Assembly: GCA_947088415.1 (NCBI GenBank)
Contig: CAMUGK010000004.1
Span: 1 to 31,704 of the forward strand
DNA length: 31,704 nucleotides
Direction of reading: 5' to 3'
Origin: an uncultured Bacillota bacterium
GTDB taxonomy: Bacteria > Bacillota > Clostridia > Christensenellales > UBA1242
Shown here: positions 23,340-31,111 of the stretch, in pieces
Position numbering within the stretch: the stretch's first letter is position 1
Layout of the letters: each line of letters starts with the position of its first letter
Translations under genes and position numbers: made by a program
The notes under the pieces: generated by a model
The model's database searches: none
Told to the model about the DNA's origin: nothing
What the model saw: the letters and a program-made list of their open reading frames with translations, nothing else

Positions 23340-24105
23340 AAATTATGTAAAAGCCTTAAAAAAAGATAAATTTATTGTAATAACATTACAAATATTATGT
23401 TTAATAATATTCTTTGGTCTTTGGGAATTGTTTGCTGCAACAGGTATAATCGACCCATTTTTCTTTTCAAGTCCATCACGGATTGCAGTTACACTTGCCG
23501 AACTTTTCAGTGGTGGCGAAATCTGGAGTCATATAGGAATAAGTTTAGCGGAAACAATTTTAGGATTTTTGATTGCCACTATTTTGGGTGGAATTATTGC
23601 AATTCTTCTTTGGTGGAGCAATCGGGCAAGAAAGGTTGCCGAGCCTTATCTAATTGTTTTAAATTCACTTCCAAAAATCGCCCTTGGACCTATTATTATT
23701 TTCTGGGTAGGCTCAGGATTTAGTGCAACGGTTGTGATGTGTGTGCTTATATGCATAATTCTAACTATCATATCACTTCTAAATGCATTTACTTCCTGCG
23801 ACCAAGACAAGATTTTGCTTATGCAATCAATGCACGCAAGCAAATTTCAAATTCTAAGAAAACTTATATTGCCAAGTGCAATTCCAGAGTTCATCTCAGT
23901 GTTAAAAATTAATGTTGGAATGAGCATGATTGGCACTGTTATGGGAGAATATCTTTCGTCAAGTGCAGGGCTTGGGTATTTAATAAATTACGGCAAAAGT
24001 ATGCTAAACCTAGACCTTGTCATGACCAGCATTTTCATTCTTTGCATTCTTGCGGGAGGAATGTATGCACTTGTAAGCCTTTTTGAAAAGAGGCATACAA
24101 AATAA
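23299..24105 (+). CDS. ABC transporter permease, nitrate/sulfonate/taurine type
   Basis: 268 residues from the ATG giving MKTKNHINYS, with GGAGAAG upstream inside the ATPase gene; it overlaps that gene by 41 nt. Six hydrophobic helices, starting with VITLQILCLIIFFGLWELFAA, and the inner-membrane loop EPYLIVLNSLPKIALGPIIIFWVG that matches the family coupling motif. Ends with LAGGMYALVSLFEKR, typical of SsuC/TauC-like permeases. The last 96 nt overlap, tail to tail, the YkvI-like gene on the other strand. Confidence 0.9.
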   Translation: MKTKNHINYSKAHKNYVKALKKDKFIVITLQILCLIIFFGLWELFAATGIIDPFFFSSPSRIAVTLAELFSGGEIWSHIGISLAETILGFLIATILGGIIAILLWWSNRARKVAEPYLIVLNSLPKIALGPIIIFWVGSGFSATVVMCVLICIILTIISLLNAFTSCDQDKILLMQSMHASKFQILRKLILPSAIPEFISVLKINVGMSMIGTVMGEYLSSSAGLGYLINYGKSMLNLDLVMTSIFILCILAGGMYALVSLFEKRHTK

Positions 24106-25080
24106 ATCGCCAAGTAAAAATATGCCTAAAACGCTTGTAAGTGGATAGAGTTTTGATACAATAAAACCAAAACCTATCAAACTTAAAAGAAAAGGTAAAA
24201 CAACACTCACTAACAAAAGAAAAATTTTAGATTTAAGCACCCCTCTCAAACTACTAGAAATAGAATATACTAAAGAAAAAAGTGTTGTCGAACAACCTAT
24301 CATCATGACAAAACTCATAATAACTTTTTGAGTTCCACTCATAAGATAAAGTAGTGGCATTTCTTGACTAAACGCGAAAGAATTTTGTAGTAAAACAATA
24401 TTAGCAAATAATAGAATAGCAAAAAGTGCAAGTGCAGAGAAAAAACTCACTTGCATTTTTTGCCTGTTATTCAAATCTTTTGAAAAACTTGAAATCACAA
24501 CTGCCGAATTTGATGTGTTTAAAATAACATACAAAAAACAAAAGAAAATGCTGTAAGGGTAAAACCCACCTTTAAACAACCCGCCAGTTTTAAGTGTAAA
24601 AAGAGAAATAAGATTTGTTATCATAAAAATCACCATAATTGGCACTAAAAAAAGATTGAGTTTTTCTAAAACAGAAACCCCTTTAAGACAAATTCTTATT
24701 GAAAATAAAAGAACAATCCCTAAAATAATAAATCTTAAAATAATATTTAAGGAAGAAATTAAATCGACAATGCCTGCAAACATTGCGGCAGATAAAATTA
24801 AACAGACAATTAAATTTAAAAAATTTGCATACTTAGATTTTTGTAGCCTTTTAGTTGCATCACCTGCAAACTTTAAAAAATAATAAAATAATCCCCAAAA
24901 TAATAAAAATGCCAAGAATATGCAAACAAAACTGGCTTTGCCAAAACGAGAAAAGAAAACTACAATTTCCTTTCCGCTTAAAAACCCAGAGCCAATAACC
25001 GTTCCCACAATAACCATAAAGGTCATTAAAGGCTTATTGCCTACAAGTTTTGACCAAAACCCACTTAAAAAACCTTTCAT
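24010..25080 (-). CDS. YkvI-like integral membrane transporter
   Basis: 356 residues, about ten hydrophobic helices. The opening FMVIVGTVIGSGFLSGKEIVVFFSRFG has the unwound-helix signature G-x-x-x-G-S-G-F of LeuT-fold/APC-superfamily carriers, as in the YkvI group. It ends in a basic, Asn/Lys-rich tail. Substrate unknown. The start is taken at the ATG at 25080; no Shine-Dalgarno site is visible, and the next plus-strand gene begins only 32 bp away, so both promoters must share very little space. The 3' end overlaps the ABC permease gene by 96 nt. Confidence 0.8.
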   Translation of the reverse strand: MKGFLSGFWSKLVGNKPLMTFMVIVGTVIGSGFLSGKEIVVFFSRFGKASFVCIFLAFLLFWGLFYYFLKFAGDATKRLQKSKYANFLNLIVCLILSAAMFAGIVDLISSLNIILRFIILGIVLLFSIRICLKGVSVLEKLNLFLVPIMVIFMITNLISLFTLKTGGLFKGGFYPYSIFFCFLYVILNTSNSAVVISSFSKDLNNRQKMQVSFFSALALFAILLFANIVLLQNSFAFSQEMPLLYLMSGTQKVIMSFVMMIGCSTTLFSLVYSISSSLRGVLKSKIFLLLVSVVLPFLLSLIGFGFIVSKLYPLTSVLGIFLLGDLFCMPLFKKAYKCIHSSRKNAKNENAGHDKV

Positions 25081-25111
25081 CAATACAATTTATTAAAAAG
25101 GAGACCTACTT

Positions 25112-25444
25112 ATGAAACTAAACACAAATTATGTTGAAGCAGAGTGCTTTGACTTCCATAGAAAACCTTGTGGCTGTCCACCTCCACGACCTAAACCTTG
25201 TGGTTGTGATAACATTTGGACTAACCCATGGTTTAACCCACAATCCTGCTTTCCGCACCCACAACCACCATGTTTTCCACAGTTTCCGCCACAACAACCC
25301 TGCTTTCCAGGGTTTCCTTGCCAGCCAGACTTTTGTCAACAACCTTGTATGCCAAGTTGTGGCTGTATAAACTTTGCAATCCCACTTTCCTTTCTCTATC
25401 TCTATGCAGGCTATATGATTGGAAATAATAAAAAAGATTGTTAA
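25112..25444 (+). CDS. Cys/Pro-rich small protein with C-terminal membrane helix
   Basis: 110 residues. Residues 17-85 are dominated by Cys, Pro, Phe and Gln in short repeats (KPCGCPPPRPKPCGC; PQPPCFPQFPPQQPCFPGF), 14 or so cysteines in all. NFAIPLSFLYLYAGYMIG (about 87-104) is hydrophobic enough for one membrane helix. No signal peptide. AAGGAG lies 7 nt before the ATG. Such composition suggests a cross-linked surface or spore-coat-like layer protein; that is inference from composition only. Repeat DNA begins at once after the stop. Confidence 0.75.
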   Translation: MKLNTNYVEAECFDFHRKPCGCPPPRPKPCGCDNIWTNPWFNPQSCFPHPQPPCFPQFPPQQPCFPGFPCQPDFCQQPCMPSCGCINFAIPLSFLYLYAGYMIGNNKKDC

Positions 25445-25447
25445 CAT

Positions 25448-25630
25448 AAGATCCTTCGACTGCGTTTCACTCCACTCAGAATGACAGCCGATGGCTGTTT
25501 CTATAACACTTTAATAGTCGCCCAGCACTTGGGCTGGTTGTCATTCTGAGGCAATCGAAGTTCCCCTAAAGTGCTTGTCACTTTTGGGGTGATAAAGTCG
25601 AGAAATCTCGGGGCATTACACTCAGAATGA
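25448..25630. repeat. third cluster of TCATTCTGAG-type repeats
   Basis: Contains CACTCAGAATGACA (about 25471), TGTCATTCTGAGG (about 25538), GAGAAATCTCGGGGC (about 25600) and CACTCAGAATGAG (25618). It can fold CCCCTAAAGTG (25563-25573) with CACTTTTGGGG (25579-25589), one T-T mismatch, and ACAGCC/GGCTGT near 25483 like the terminator at 1703-1717. It lies between the Cys/Pro-rich gene and the 3' end of pepF. Confidence 0.7.
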
Positions 25631-25636
25631 GAAATA

Positions 25637-27412
25637 TTATATCCCTTTCCATTCTTCAAGTTTTTCTCTTAAAAACTCAAAGGTCTGCGAATAAGTTTTA
25701 TCATCCAACAAATCGCACCCTGCGTCTTTCAAAATTTCAACTGGCTTTTTACTGCAACCAGCAGAAAGAAATTTACCAATATATTTTTCTCTTTCCCCTT
25801 TCTCACCTGCCGACAATCTGCTTGCAAAGTTCAAGGCACAAATAAGCCCAATTGCATATTTGTAAACATAAAAAGCCGAGAAGAAATGTGGTATTCTTGC
25901 CCATTCATATTTAACTTCATCGAGTAATTTAACTTTCTTGCCAAAATAATCTTTGTTTAAATTGTAATAAACTTCACAAAGCCTATCTTTTGAAAGTGAG
26001 TCGCCCTTTTCATGAATGGCATGCACTCTTTCTTCAAATTCGGCAAACATGGTTTGACGGAAGATTGTAGATTTAACGCTATCAAAAAGCTTGTTGTAAA
26101 GTTCGCCCTTTTCTTGTGTAGTTTTTGCTTGAGAAAGAAGATAATTTAAAAGCAACATTTCATTTGTTGTGCTGGCAACTTCGGCAACAAAAATTGTATA
26201 CCCACTTTTTTCTCTATCTTGATTTTTGTCAGAATAATAGCTGTGCATTGCATGACCAAGTTCATGTGCAAGAGTGAACACATCTTCAAGTCCAAAATTA
26301 AAGTTGGTTAAGACAAATGGATGATAACCATAAATTGCAGTTTCAAATGCGCCAGAACGTTTGTTTTTATTTGGAAAAACGTCAATCCAATTTTCGTCTT
26401 TTGCCCTTTGGATTAATGAAACATACTCTTCGCCAAGTGGAGCAACCGCTTTTTTAATGAGTTCAACCGCTTGTTCATAAGTGTATTTCTTTTTGCTCTC
26501 TTTGGTAATATTTGCATAAGTGTCATAATTCCAAAAATCTTTTAAATCCAATTTTTGTCTTTTAAGTTCAAAAAAGTCAAATAAAATTGGCAATGCTTTT
26601 CTAACATTTTCAATTAAAAGCGGATAAACCCTTTCGTCAACCTTTTCAAGTTGCATTGAGCGTGACATTGCAGATTTATATTTATATTCTTTTGCAAAAA
26701 AACAATCTTCTTTAACACTGTTAATGTAATTGGCAGATAAGGTGTTGATAAACTTGCCATAAGTGCCATGCAAAGTTTTTAAAGTGTTTTTTCGCAAGCA
26801 CCTATCTCCACTTTCTAGATAGGTTGAAGAAACTGCTTGATTAAGTTCATGCTTTTTGCCTTTTTCGTCTTCAACATCGTCAAAAGTCATGTCAACATCG
26901 CTTAGTTTTTCCATTATGCCATCATTAGCACCTAAAAAGTCAGCACCCGCCAAAAATTTATCAACCGCGTCAGCAAGTTGGTGCTTTTTCTCATCTTTCA
27001 AATTTTCTAAATAAATTCTCCAACTGTTAAAACGTTTGTCTTTAAGTAGCTCGTTAATTTTGGAAATTGACAATTTTTTAAATTTTTGGTCAATAAACAA
27101 GGCTTTTTGATTGTATTCAATCATAATTTTTTGAAGTTTATCAGCCATTTCATCATACTTAGATAAACTTAAATCTTCACAAGATTTAAGATGAACAAAC
27201 ATTGAAATTGGGTCTAAAAGCACAGATAATTCTTCTTGTAATTTTAAACACTTTAAAAGTCCATCGTCACTATCTAACTTGCCCTTAAGTGCATATAGTT
27301 TTTCCATAAATTTTTGCACTTCATCGCATTTGTCTTTAAAATTTTCTTCGGTTACACCAAAACAACTTAAGTCCCATTTGAATTTGTCATCAATTTCATT
27401 TCTAGTTTTCAT
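25637..27412 (-). CDS. pepF: oligoendopeptidase F, M3 family
   Basis: Cytoplasmic zinc metallopeptidase that cleaves short peptides, 591 residues, the standard length. The zinc motif HELGH is at about 383-387 with the third ligand Glu in FVAEVAS (about E411). The segments WDLSCFG at the start, GAFETAIYGYHPFVLTNF, and RIPHFFSAFYVYKYAIG near the C-terminus are characteristic of PepF. AAAGGAG lies before the ATG, with a good promoter upstream. Likely role: peptide recycling. Confidence 0.95.
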   Translation of the reverse strand: MKTRNEIDDKFKWDLSCFGVTEENFKDKCDEVQKFMEKLYALKGKLDSDDGLLKCLKLQEELSVLLDPISMFVHLKSCEDLSLSKYDEMADKLQKIMIEYNQKALFIDQKFKKLSISKINELLKDKRFNSWRIYLENLKDEKKHQLADAVDKFLAGADFLGANDGIMEKLSDVDMTFDDVEDEKGKKHELNQAVSSTYLESGDRCLRKNTLKTLHGTYGKFINTLSANYINSVKEDCFFAKEYKYKSAMSRSMQLEKVDERVYPLLIENVRKALPILFDFFELKRQKLDLKDFWNYDTYANITKESKKKYTYEQAVELIKKAVAPLGEEYVSLIQRAKDENWIDVFPNKNKRSGAFETAIYGYHPFVLTNFNFGLEDVFTLAHELGHAMHSYYSDKNQDREKSGYTIFVAEVASTTNEMLLLNYLLSQAKTTQEKGELYNKLFDSVKSTIFRQTMFAEFEERVHAIHEKGDSLSKDRLCEVYYNLNKDYFGKKVKLLDEVKYEWARIPHFFSAFYVYKYAIGLICALNFASRLSAGEKGEREKYIGKFLSAGCSKKPVEILKDAGCDLLDDKTYSQTFEFLREKLEEWKGI

Positions 27413-27430
27413 AAAATCTCCTTTGAAAAT

Positions 27431-27459
27431 ATTATACTATTTTCTTTCATATAAAACAA
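27431..27459 (-). promoter_or_regulatory. promoter of pepF
   Basis: TTGTTT (27454-27459), 17 nt, TATAAT (27431-27436). Confidence 0.7.
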
Positions 27460-27483
27460 ATAAAAAGAGTAAGAAAATTATCT

Positions 27484-27536
27484 ATAAAAATAAAGCATTT
27501 GAAATCTTTGTCAAAAAGATAAAAATGCTTTTTCAA
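27484..27536. terminator. A/T-rich hairpin after the pseudouridine synthase gene
   Basis: AAAGCATTT (27492-27500) pairs with AAATGCTTT (27523-27531) over a 22-nt loop; T-rich on both outer sides, so it may end transcription in either direction. It is related to the hairpin at 14722-14769. Confidence 0.5.
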
Positions 27537-27550
27537 TATTTCTTAGCCAT

Positions 27551-27588
27551 GCAACATTTGGTTGCTTTTTCTTGTAAAGAAAAGTAAG
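27551..27588. repeat. hairpins at the pseudouridine synthase 3' end
   Basis: GCAAC-ATTTG-GTTGC (27551-27565), then TTTTCTT (27567-27573), GTA, AAGAAAA (27577-27583) followed by GTAAG. The second is another member of the CTTACTTTTCTT family, here 5 nt from the stop codon. Confidence 0.5.
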
Positions 27589-27592
27589 TCAA

Positions 27593-28294
27593 TTATCTTA
27601 TAAAATATTTATCTAGATAAAAATCTTTCCAAGGCTTTTTGCTGTCGTCTGGCTTTGCCATGAAAACAAGTTTTTCTTTTGAAACTGGATGAGTAAATTC
27701 AAGCTTTCCAGCCCAAAGCCCTAAGTTTGATGTCGATTTTGTCTTTTCTTTGCCATATTTGTTGTCGCCTAGTAATGGACAATTTATACCCGCCATTTGA
27801 ACACGAATTTGGTGACTTCTGCCAGTTATAATTTTAACTTCTAGCAGCGAAGTTTCGCCATTTGTCTGTAAAACTTTGTAACTAAGTTCGGCTTTTTTGG
27901 CATCACTTGATCCCATTGTAACAATCTTAACAAGGTTTTCTTTCTCGTCCTTTTTGAGATAGTTAATTAAAGTTCCGCTTTTATCTTTAGGACAACCTTT
28001 GCAAATTGCAAAATATGTTTTCTCCATCTTGTGGTCACGAATTTGCTCACTAAGCCTTGACGCCGACTTGGAATTGCGTGCAAAAACCATTATGCCACCA
28101 GTAGGCCTATCAAGCCTATGCACAAGTCCAATAAAGACCTCGCCTGGCTTTTGATATTTTTCTTTAACATATTCCTTAACACAAGTCAACAAATCCATGT
28201 CTCCGCTTTCATCTTCCTGCGAAGGCATATTTTGAGGCTTAATCACAACCACAATATGATTATCTTCATATAAAACATTCAACTTTTCTTCCAT
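27593..28294 (-). CDS. RluA-family RNA pseudouridine synthase
   Basis: 233 residues; isomerises uridine to pseudouridine in rRNA or tRNA. Catalytic motif HRLDRPTGG with the aspartate at about D62, VFARNSKSASRLSEQI and KTYFAICKG after it, and GRSHQIRVQMAGINCPLLGD later, all hallmarks of the RluA/RluD group. It has no N-terminal S4 domain, so it resembles the short RluA/RluC-like forms; the target uridine is unknown. The ATG is 3 nt from the stop of the upstream methyltransferase and uses AAAGGA within that stop region, so the two are co-translated. Confidence 0.93.
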   Translation of the reverse strand: MEEKLNVLYEDNHIVVVIKPQNMPSQEDESGDMDLLTCVKEYVKEKYQKPGEVFIGLVHRLDRPTGGIMVFARNSKSASRLSEQIRDHKMEKTYFAICKGCPKDKSGTLINYLKKDEKENLVKIVTMGSSDAKKAELSYKVLQTNGETSLLEVKIITGRSHQIRVQMAGINCPLLGDNKYGKEKTKSTSNLGLWAGKLEFTHPVSKEKLVFMAKPDDSKKPWKDFYLDKYFIR

Positions 28295-28297
28295 ATT

Positions 28298-28945
28298 TTA
28301 TCCTTTTATTTTTGTTGCCACAATGATCATAAGGCCATAGGCATAAATAGTTGCATTTTGATTGTCCTTTACTATATTACTTTTCGCAATGTTAAATCCT
28401 GATTCAATTAAAAGTTTTTCAACTTTTTCAGGCAACATGTAATTATAATAAATTTTCAAGGTCTCATCAAACTCTTCTGCCAAAACTTGTTCACCTTGTT
28501 CTTTTGGTATTTCTTGTAAAATACAAATTTTACCATCGTCACATAAAATTTTGTGAAACTTTTTTAATATTTTTTGCAAATCATTGTCTGGTATATGAAA
28601 AAGCACATTCTTAACAAAAACTCCATCAAATTTTTGCTTTGTTTCAAAATCACACAAATCACTTTCAATAAATTTTAAAGTTGGATAATTTTGCATTGCA
28701 ACCGAAAGCAATCTTTTAGAAAAATCTACACCGACAACATCAAGGCCTTGTTTATCAAAATAATCTGTAAAAATTCCATGTCCACAACCTGCATCCAAGA
28801 GACTCTTCCCTTTAAGAGCTTTCAAAAATTCATCAACATATGGTTTATAAAAATCTGTTTCTGAACAATTCTTTACATATATTTCAGCAATTGCATCATA
28901 ATCTTGTTTAACCATTTCTCTTTTTTGATTGTTAGTATAATTCAT
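28298..28945 (-). CDS. class I SAM-dependent methyltransferase
   Basis: 215 residues, a single Rossmann methyltransferase domain. Motif I LLDAGCGHG (49-57), the acidic end of strand 2 VVGVDFS, motif for strand 4 KFDGVFVKNVLFHIPD. No substrate-specific domain was noticed. Belongs to the Methyltransf_11/25-type group, so the substrate (small molecule, quinone or RNA) is open. AAAGGGG before the ATG. Tightly coupled to the RluA-family gene, which hints at RNA modification, but many such pairs are incidental. Confidence 0.88.
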   Translation of the reverse strand: MNYTNNQKREMVKQDYDAIAEIYVKNCSETDFYKPYVDEFLKALKGKSLLDAGCGHGIFTDYFDKQGLDVVGVDFSKRLLSVAMQNYPTLKFIESDLCDFETKQKFDGVFVKNVLFHIPDNDLQKILKKFHKILCDDGKICILQEIPKEQGEQVLAEEFDETLKIYYNYMLPEKVEKLLIESGFNIAKSNIVKDNQNATIYAYGLMIIVATKIKG

Positions 28946-28967
28946 TAAAAACCCCTTTATTATTTTG

Positions 28968-29058
28968 CTTACTTTTTTAAAGTAAGTCGTTTGGGAGAGT
29001 TTGAGAGGAATCGAAAGCCTCTCAACGCTTTTGAATACTTTTCACGCTGAAAAGTATT
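28968..29058. repeat. three-hairpin modular element, copy C, rearranged
   Basis: Hairpin 3 comes first: CTTACTTT (28968-28975), TTT, AAAGTAAG (28979-28986). Hairpin 1: TTGAGAGG (29001-29008), loop AATCGAAAG, CCTCTCAA (29018-29025), 8 bp perfect. Hairpin 2: AATACTTTTC (29034-29043), 5-nt loop, GAAAAGTATT (29049-29058), 10 bp perfect. Hairpin 2 includes the stop codon of the RlmI-like methyltransferase gene (29042-29044). Confidence 0.75.
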
Positions 29059-29893
29059 TCAATCCTCTAGCCCCACAAGGGAGGATTGTTCCGTCTTCGC
29101 ATGGCAAGCCAATTTCGTCTGCGTCAATGTTGGAATAGCCAAAGTTAAGCCCCAAAACATTTGTCAAAACCCCTGGTTGCAAACCTGTGGTGTAAGAACT
29201 GATAAGCACAAATAATGGCTTGTCAGATAAAACTTCTTTGCAAAGCGAAACAAAATCGAAAAGGTTGTCTTCAAGCTTCCAAGTTTCACCACTTGTGCCA
29301 CGTCCATAACTTGGCGGGTCCATAATAATTGCGTCATATTTATTGCCACGACGAATTTCTCGCTCAATAAACTTTTTGCAGTCATCAACAATAAAGCGTA
29401 TACTGTCAATGTTGTTAAGTTTGGCATTTTCCTTTGCCCGTTCAACCATGCCCTTGCTTGCATCAACGTGCGTAACCTTTGCCCCCGCTTTTGCACACAC
29501 AACCGAAGCCCCACCAGTGTAAGCAAATAGGTTTAAAACCTTTATTTCTCGTTTTGCATTCTTGATTAATTTGGTCATATCAGCCCAATTGACTGCTTGT
29601 TCAGGGAAAAGTCCAGTGTGTTTAAACCCCATAGGTTTGATAGAAAATTTAAAGTTTTGCCAAGAGATAATCCATTCTTCAGGAATTATGTTGATATATT
29701 TCCAATAACCGCCACCAGTAGACTCACGTTTATAATGTGCATCAAGACCTTTAGCCTTAGACAAATCGCATTTTGCATGCCAAATAACTTGAGGGTCAGG
29801 ACGAAGCAGAATTATGTTCCCCCACTTTTCCAACTTTTCGCCGTCGCCAGTCGCTAAAACTTTATAATCAGTCCAATTTTCCGCTAATTTCAT
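29042..29893 (-). CDS. RlmI/RlmK-like SAM-dependent rRNA methyltransferase
   Basis: 283 residues. It has a beta-rich N-terminal part (ILLRPDPQVIWHAK; the HYKRESTGGGYWKY strand) and a Rossmann domain with motif I VLNLFAYTGGAS (119-130), the strand-2 acid in VTHVDAS and the catalytic-type DPPSYGRG (192-199). DPPSYG is characteristic of the COG1092 family, which methylates C5 of cytidine or N2 of guanosine in 23S rRNA, although this protein lacks the N-terminal PUA domain of RlmI. The exact target cannot be given. AAAGGAAA before the ATG. The stop codon is nested in a repeat hairpin. Confidence 0.88.
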   Translation of the reverse strand: MKLAENWTDYKVLATGDGEKLEKWGNIILLRPDPQVIWHAKCDLSKAKGLDAHYKRESTGGGYWKYINIIPEEWIISWQNFKFSIKPMGFKHTGLFPEQAVNWADMTKLIKNAKREIKVLNLFAYTGGASVVCAKAGAKVTHVDASKGMVERAKENAKLNNIDSIRFIVDDCKKFIEREIRRGNKYDAIIMDPPSYGRGTSGETWKLEDNLFDFVSLCKEVLSDKPLFVLISSYTTGLQPGVLTNVLGLNFGYSNIDADEIGLPCEDGTILPCGARGLKYFSA

Positions 29894-29944
29894 TAAAATT
29901 TCCTTTTCTAAAGATATTTTAGCAAAAATTTAATAAAAAAGCAA

Positions 29945-29975
29945 TAAAAAAGTGCCATTAGGCACTCTTTTTTTA
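29945..29975 (-). terminator. terminator of the toxin-immunity operon
   Basis: AGTGCC (29951-29956), ATTA, GGCACT (29961-29966), with T tracts on both sides, so it is bidirectional. It lies between the last immunity gene and the RlmI-like gene. Confidence 0.85.
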
Positions 29976-30004
29976 ATATTGTTATAAAAAGTTACCTTAA
30001 GTAT

Positions 30005-30331
30005 TTATTCATCCCTAAATTCAAGAATATTGTTTGGATATTCTTGGACCAAGCGTTCAAAAACTTTAAATATAATATTAAATTCATAATCATTATAATT
30101 ATTTTCTTCTTTTATTTTTTCTTTGTCAAAATACAATAAAATAATCTTAATATCTATTTTTTCATAGGCATATGAACACAACAAAAATTCCCATAAAATG
30201 TCTGGACTATAATCAAAACAAGTTGTATCATAATAATCTTCTGTTTCAGCGTCACCAAATTTTGTCGCCATATCAAGATACATTTCTTTATAATTTTTAT
30301 ATTCATTTTTATTAAAAACAAATTCTTTCAT
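30005..30331 (-). CDS. barstar-like immunity protein, copy 4
   Basis: 108 residues. Same plan as the three upstream copies: a beta strand (MKEFVFNKNEYKNYKEMY), a variable segment (about 20-55), the helix FDYSPDILWEFLL (compare barstar GENLDALWDCL, whose Asp35/Asp39 contact the RNase), FDKEKIKEENNYNDYEFN, and LVQEYPNNILEFRDE. It is the most divergent copy in the middle but keeps the ends. Expected to bind and block a barnase-type RNase in the cytoplasm. The ATG overlaps the stop of a toxin-tail relic (ATGA) and uses the relic's AAAGGAAGTG as its ribosome site. Confidence 0.75.
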   Translation of the reverse strand: MKEFVFNKNEYKNYKEMYLDMATKFGDAETEDYYDTTCFDYSPDILWEFLLCSYAYEKIDIKIILLYFDKEKIKEENNYNDYEFNIIFKVFERLVQEYPNNILEFRDE

Positions 30332-30393
30332 TTCCCTTCACTTCCTTTTATTTGATAAACAATCACTTCACCATCAAGATGCGTGGGAGAATA
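30328..30393 (-). pseudogene. relic of the toxin gene 3' end (between copies 3 and 4)
   Basis: Translates as YSPTHLDGEVIVYQIKGSE then GK and TGA, close to the end of the intact toxin (YSPTHLEGNVVVYQIKGSEK). It begins 5 nt after the copy 3 stop codon and holds the segment from the catalytic-histidine strand to the C-terminus. It also supplies the ribosome site for copy 4. Confidence 0.85.
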
Positions 30394-30398
30394 GTGTG

Positions 30399-30722
30399 TT
30401 ATTCTTCATCTCTAAATTCAAGAATATTGTTTGGGTATTCTTGAACAAAATCTTCGAATACATTAATTGCTATGTTATACTTGTAATCATCATAATTCTT
30501 TTGTTCCTTTATCTTTTCTTTATCGAACCCGATGAAAACATATTTATTGAAATCTTCATCACAATATCCTAAAAACTCCCATAACAAATCTGCACTATAA
30601 CCTAAATCTTCATATTTTCCTCGCCAATCTATAAATCTTTCCTTTTCTAATTGAATACACAAATCATGATAAAAATCTTTATGTGATATATAATTTTTTC
30701 TGTTAAAAATAATTTCTTTCAT
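30399..30722 (-). CDS. barstar-like immunity protein, copy 3
   Basis: 107 residues. MKEIIFNRKNYISHKDFYHDL, variable stretch EKERFIDWRGKYED, helix LGYSADLLWEFLGY, FIGFDKEKIKEQKNYDDYKYN, FVQEYPNNILEFRDEE. The Asp and acidic residue flanking LLWEF match barstar's two key aspartates. The start overlaps the copy 2 stop (ATGA), the only junction between immunity genes with no toxin relic. Probably neutralises a different toxin variant from copies 1 and 2, judged by the variable middle. Confidence 0.75.
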   Translation of the reverse strand: MKEIIFNRKNYISHKDFYHDLCIQLEKERFIDWRGKYEDLGYSADLLWEFLGYCDEDFNKYVFIGFDKEKIKEQKNYDDYKYNIAINVFEDFVQEYPNNILEFRDEE

Positions 30723-31045
30723 TTGTCATTTTCCATTTTAAACTCTAACTTATTATTTGGATATTTTTGTGTAAATTCTTCAAATATTTCAAGAATCATT
30801 TTATATTTGTAATCATTATAATTTTTTTCTTCTTTAATTTTTTCTTTGTCAAAATTTAAGAAAATATATTTTATCGCTTCATCATAATAACCCATCAAGA
30901 ATTCCCATAAACGATCTGCACTATAATGCAAATCTTCACAATCTTCAAATTCAATATTATGTTTTCCGTCCAGTTCTTTATATATTTGCTTATAAAAGTC
31001 TTCATAACTTTTATAATTTTTTCTGTTAAAAATAATTTCTTTCAT
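30719..31045 (-). CDS. barstar-like immunity protein, copy 2
   Basis: 108 residues from the ATG; an in-frame GTG three codons upstream is less likely because it lies within the ribosome-site region of the relic. It closely follows copy 1 up to about residue 45 (KEIIFNRKNYKSYEDFY, ELDGKHNIEFEDCEDLHY), then differs (SADRLWEFLMGYYDEAIKYIF), keeping LWEF. Its C-terminus ends KMENDK rather than FRDEE, formed where it overlaps copy 3. Barstar-fold assignment rests on size, the N-terminal strand and the acidic helix. Confidence 0.75.
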   Translation of the reverse strand: MKEIIFNRKNYKSYEDFYKQIYKELDGKHNIEFEDCEDLHYSADRLWEFLMGYYDEAIKYIFLNFDKEKIKEEKNYNDYKYKMILEIFEEFTQKYPNNKLEFKMENDK

Positions 31046-31049
31046 TTTT

Positions 31050-31109
31050 TTCACTCCCTTTTATTTGAAATACAATAACATTACCTTCAAGATGAGTTGG
31101 AGAATAGAG
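31050..31109 (-). pseudogene. relic of the toxin gene 3' end (between copies 1 and 2)
   Basis: Reads LYSPTHLEGNVIVFQIKGSE, with three substitutions or fewer from the intact toxin's tail. Starts 3 nt after the copy 1 stop. The reading frame then runs through the copy 2 start rather than ending cleanly. The junction sequence after the immunity stop (AATAACAC) is nearly the same as at the other relic, which points to duplication of one unit. Confidence 0.85.
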
Positions 31110-31111
31110 TG

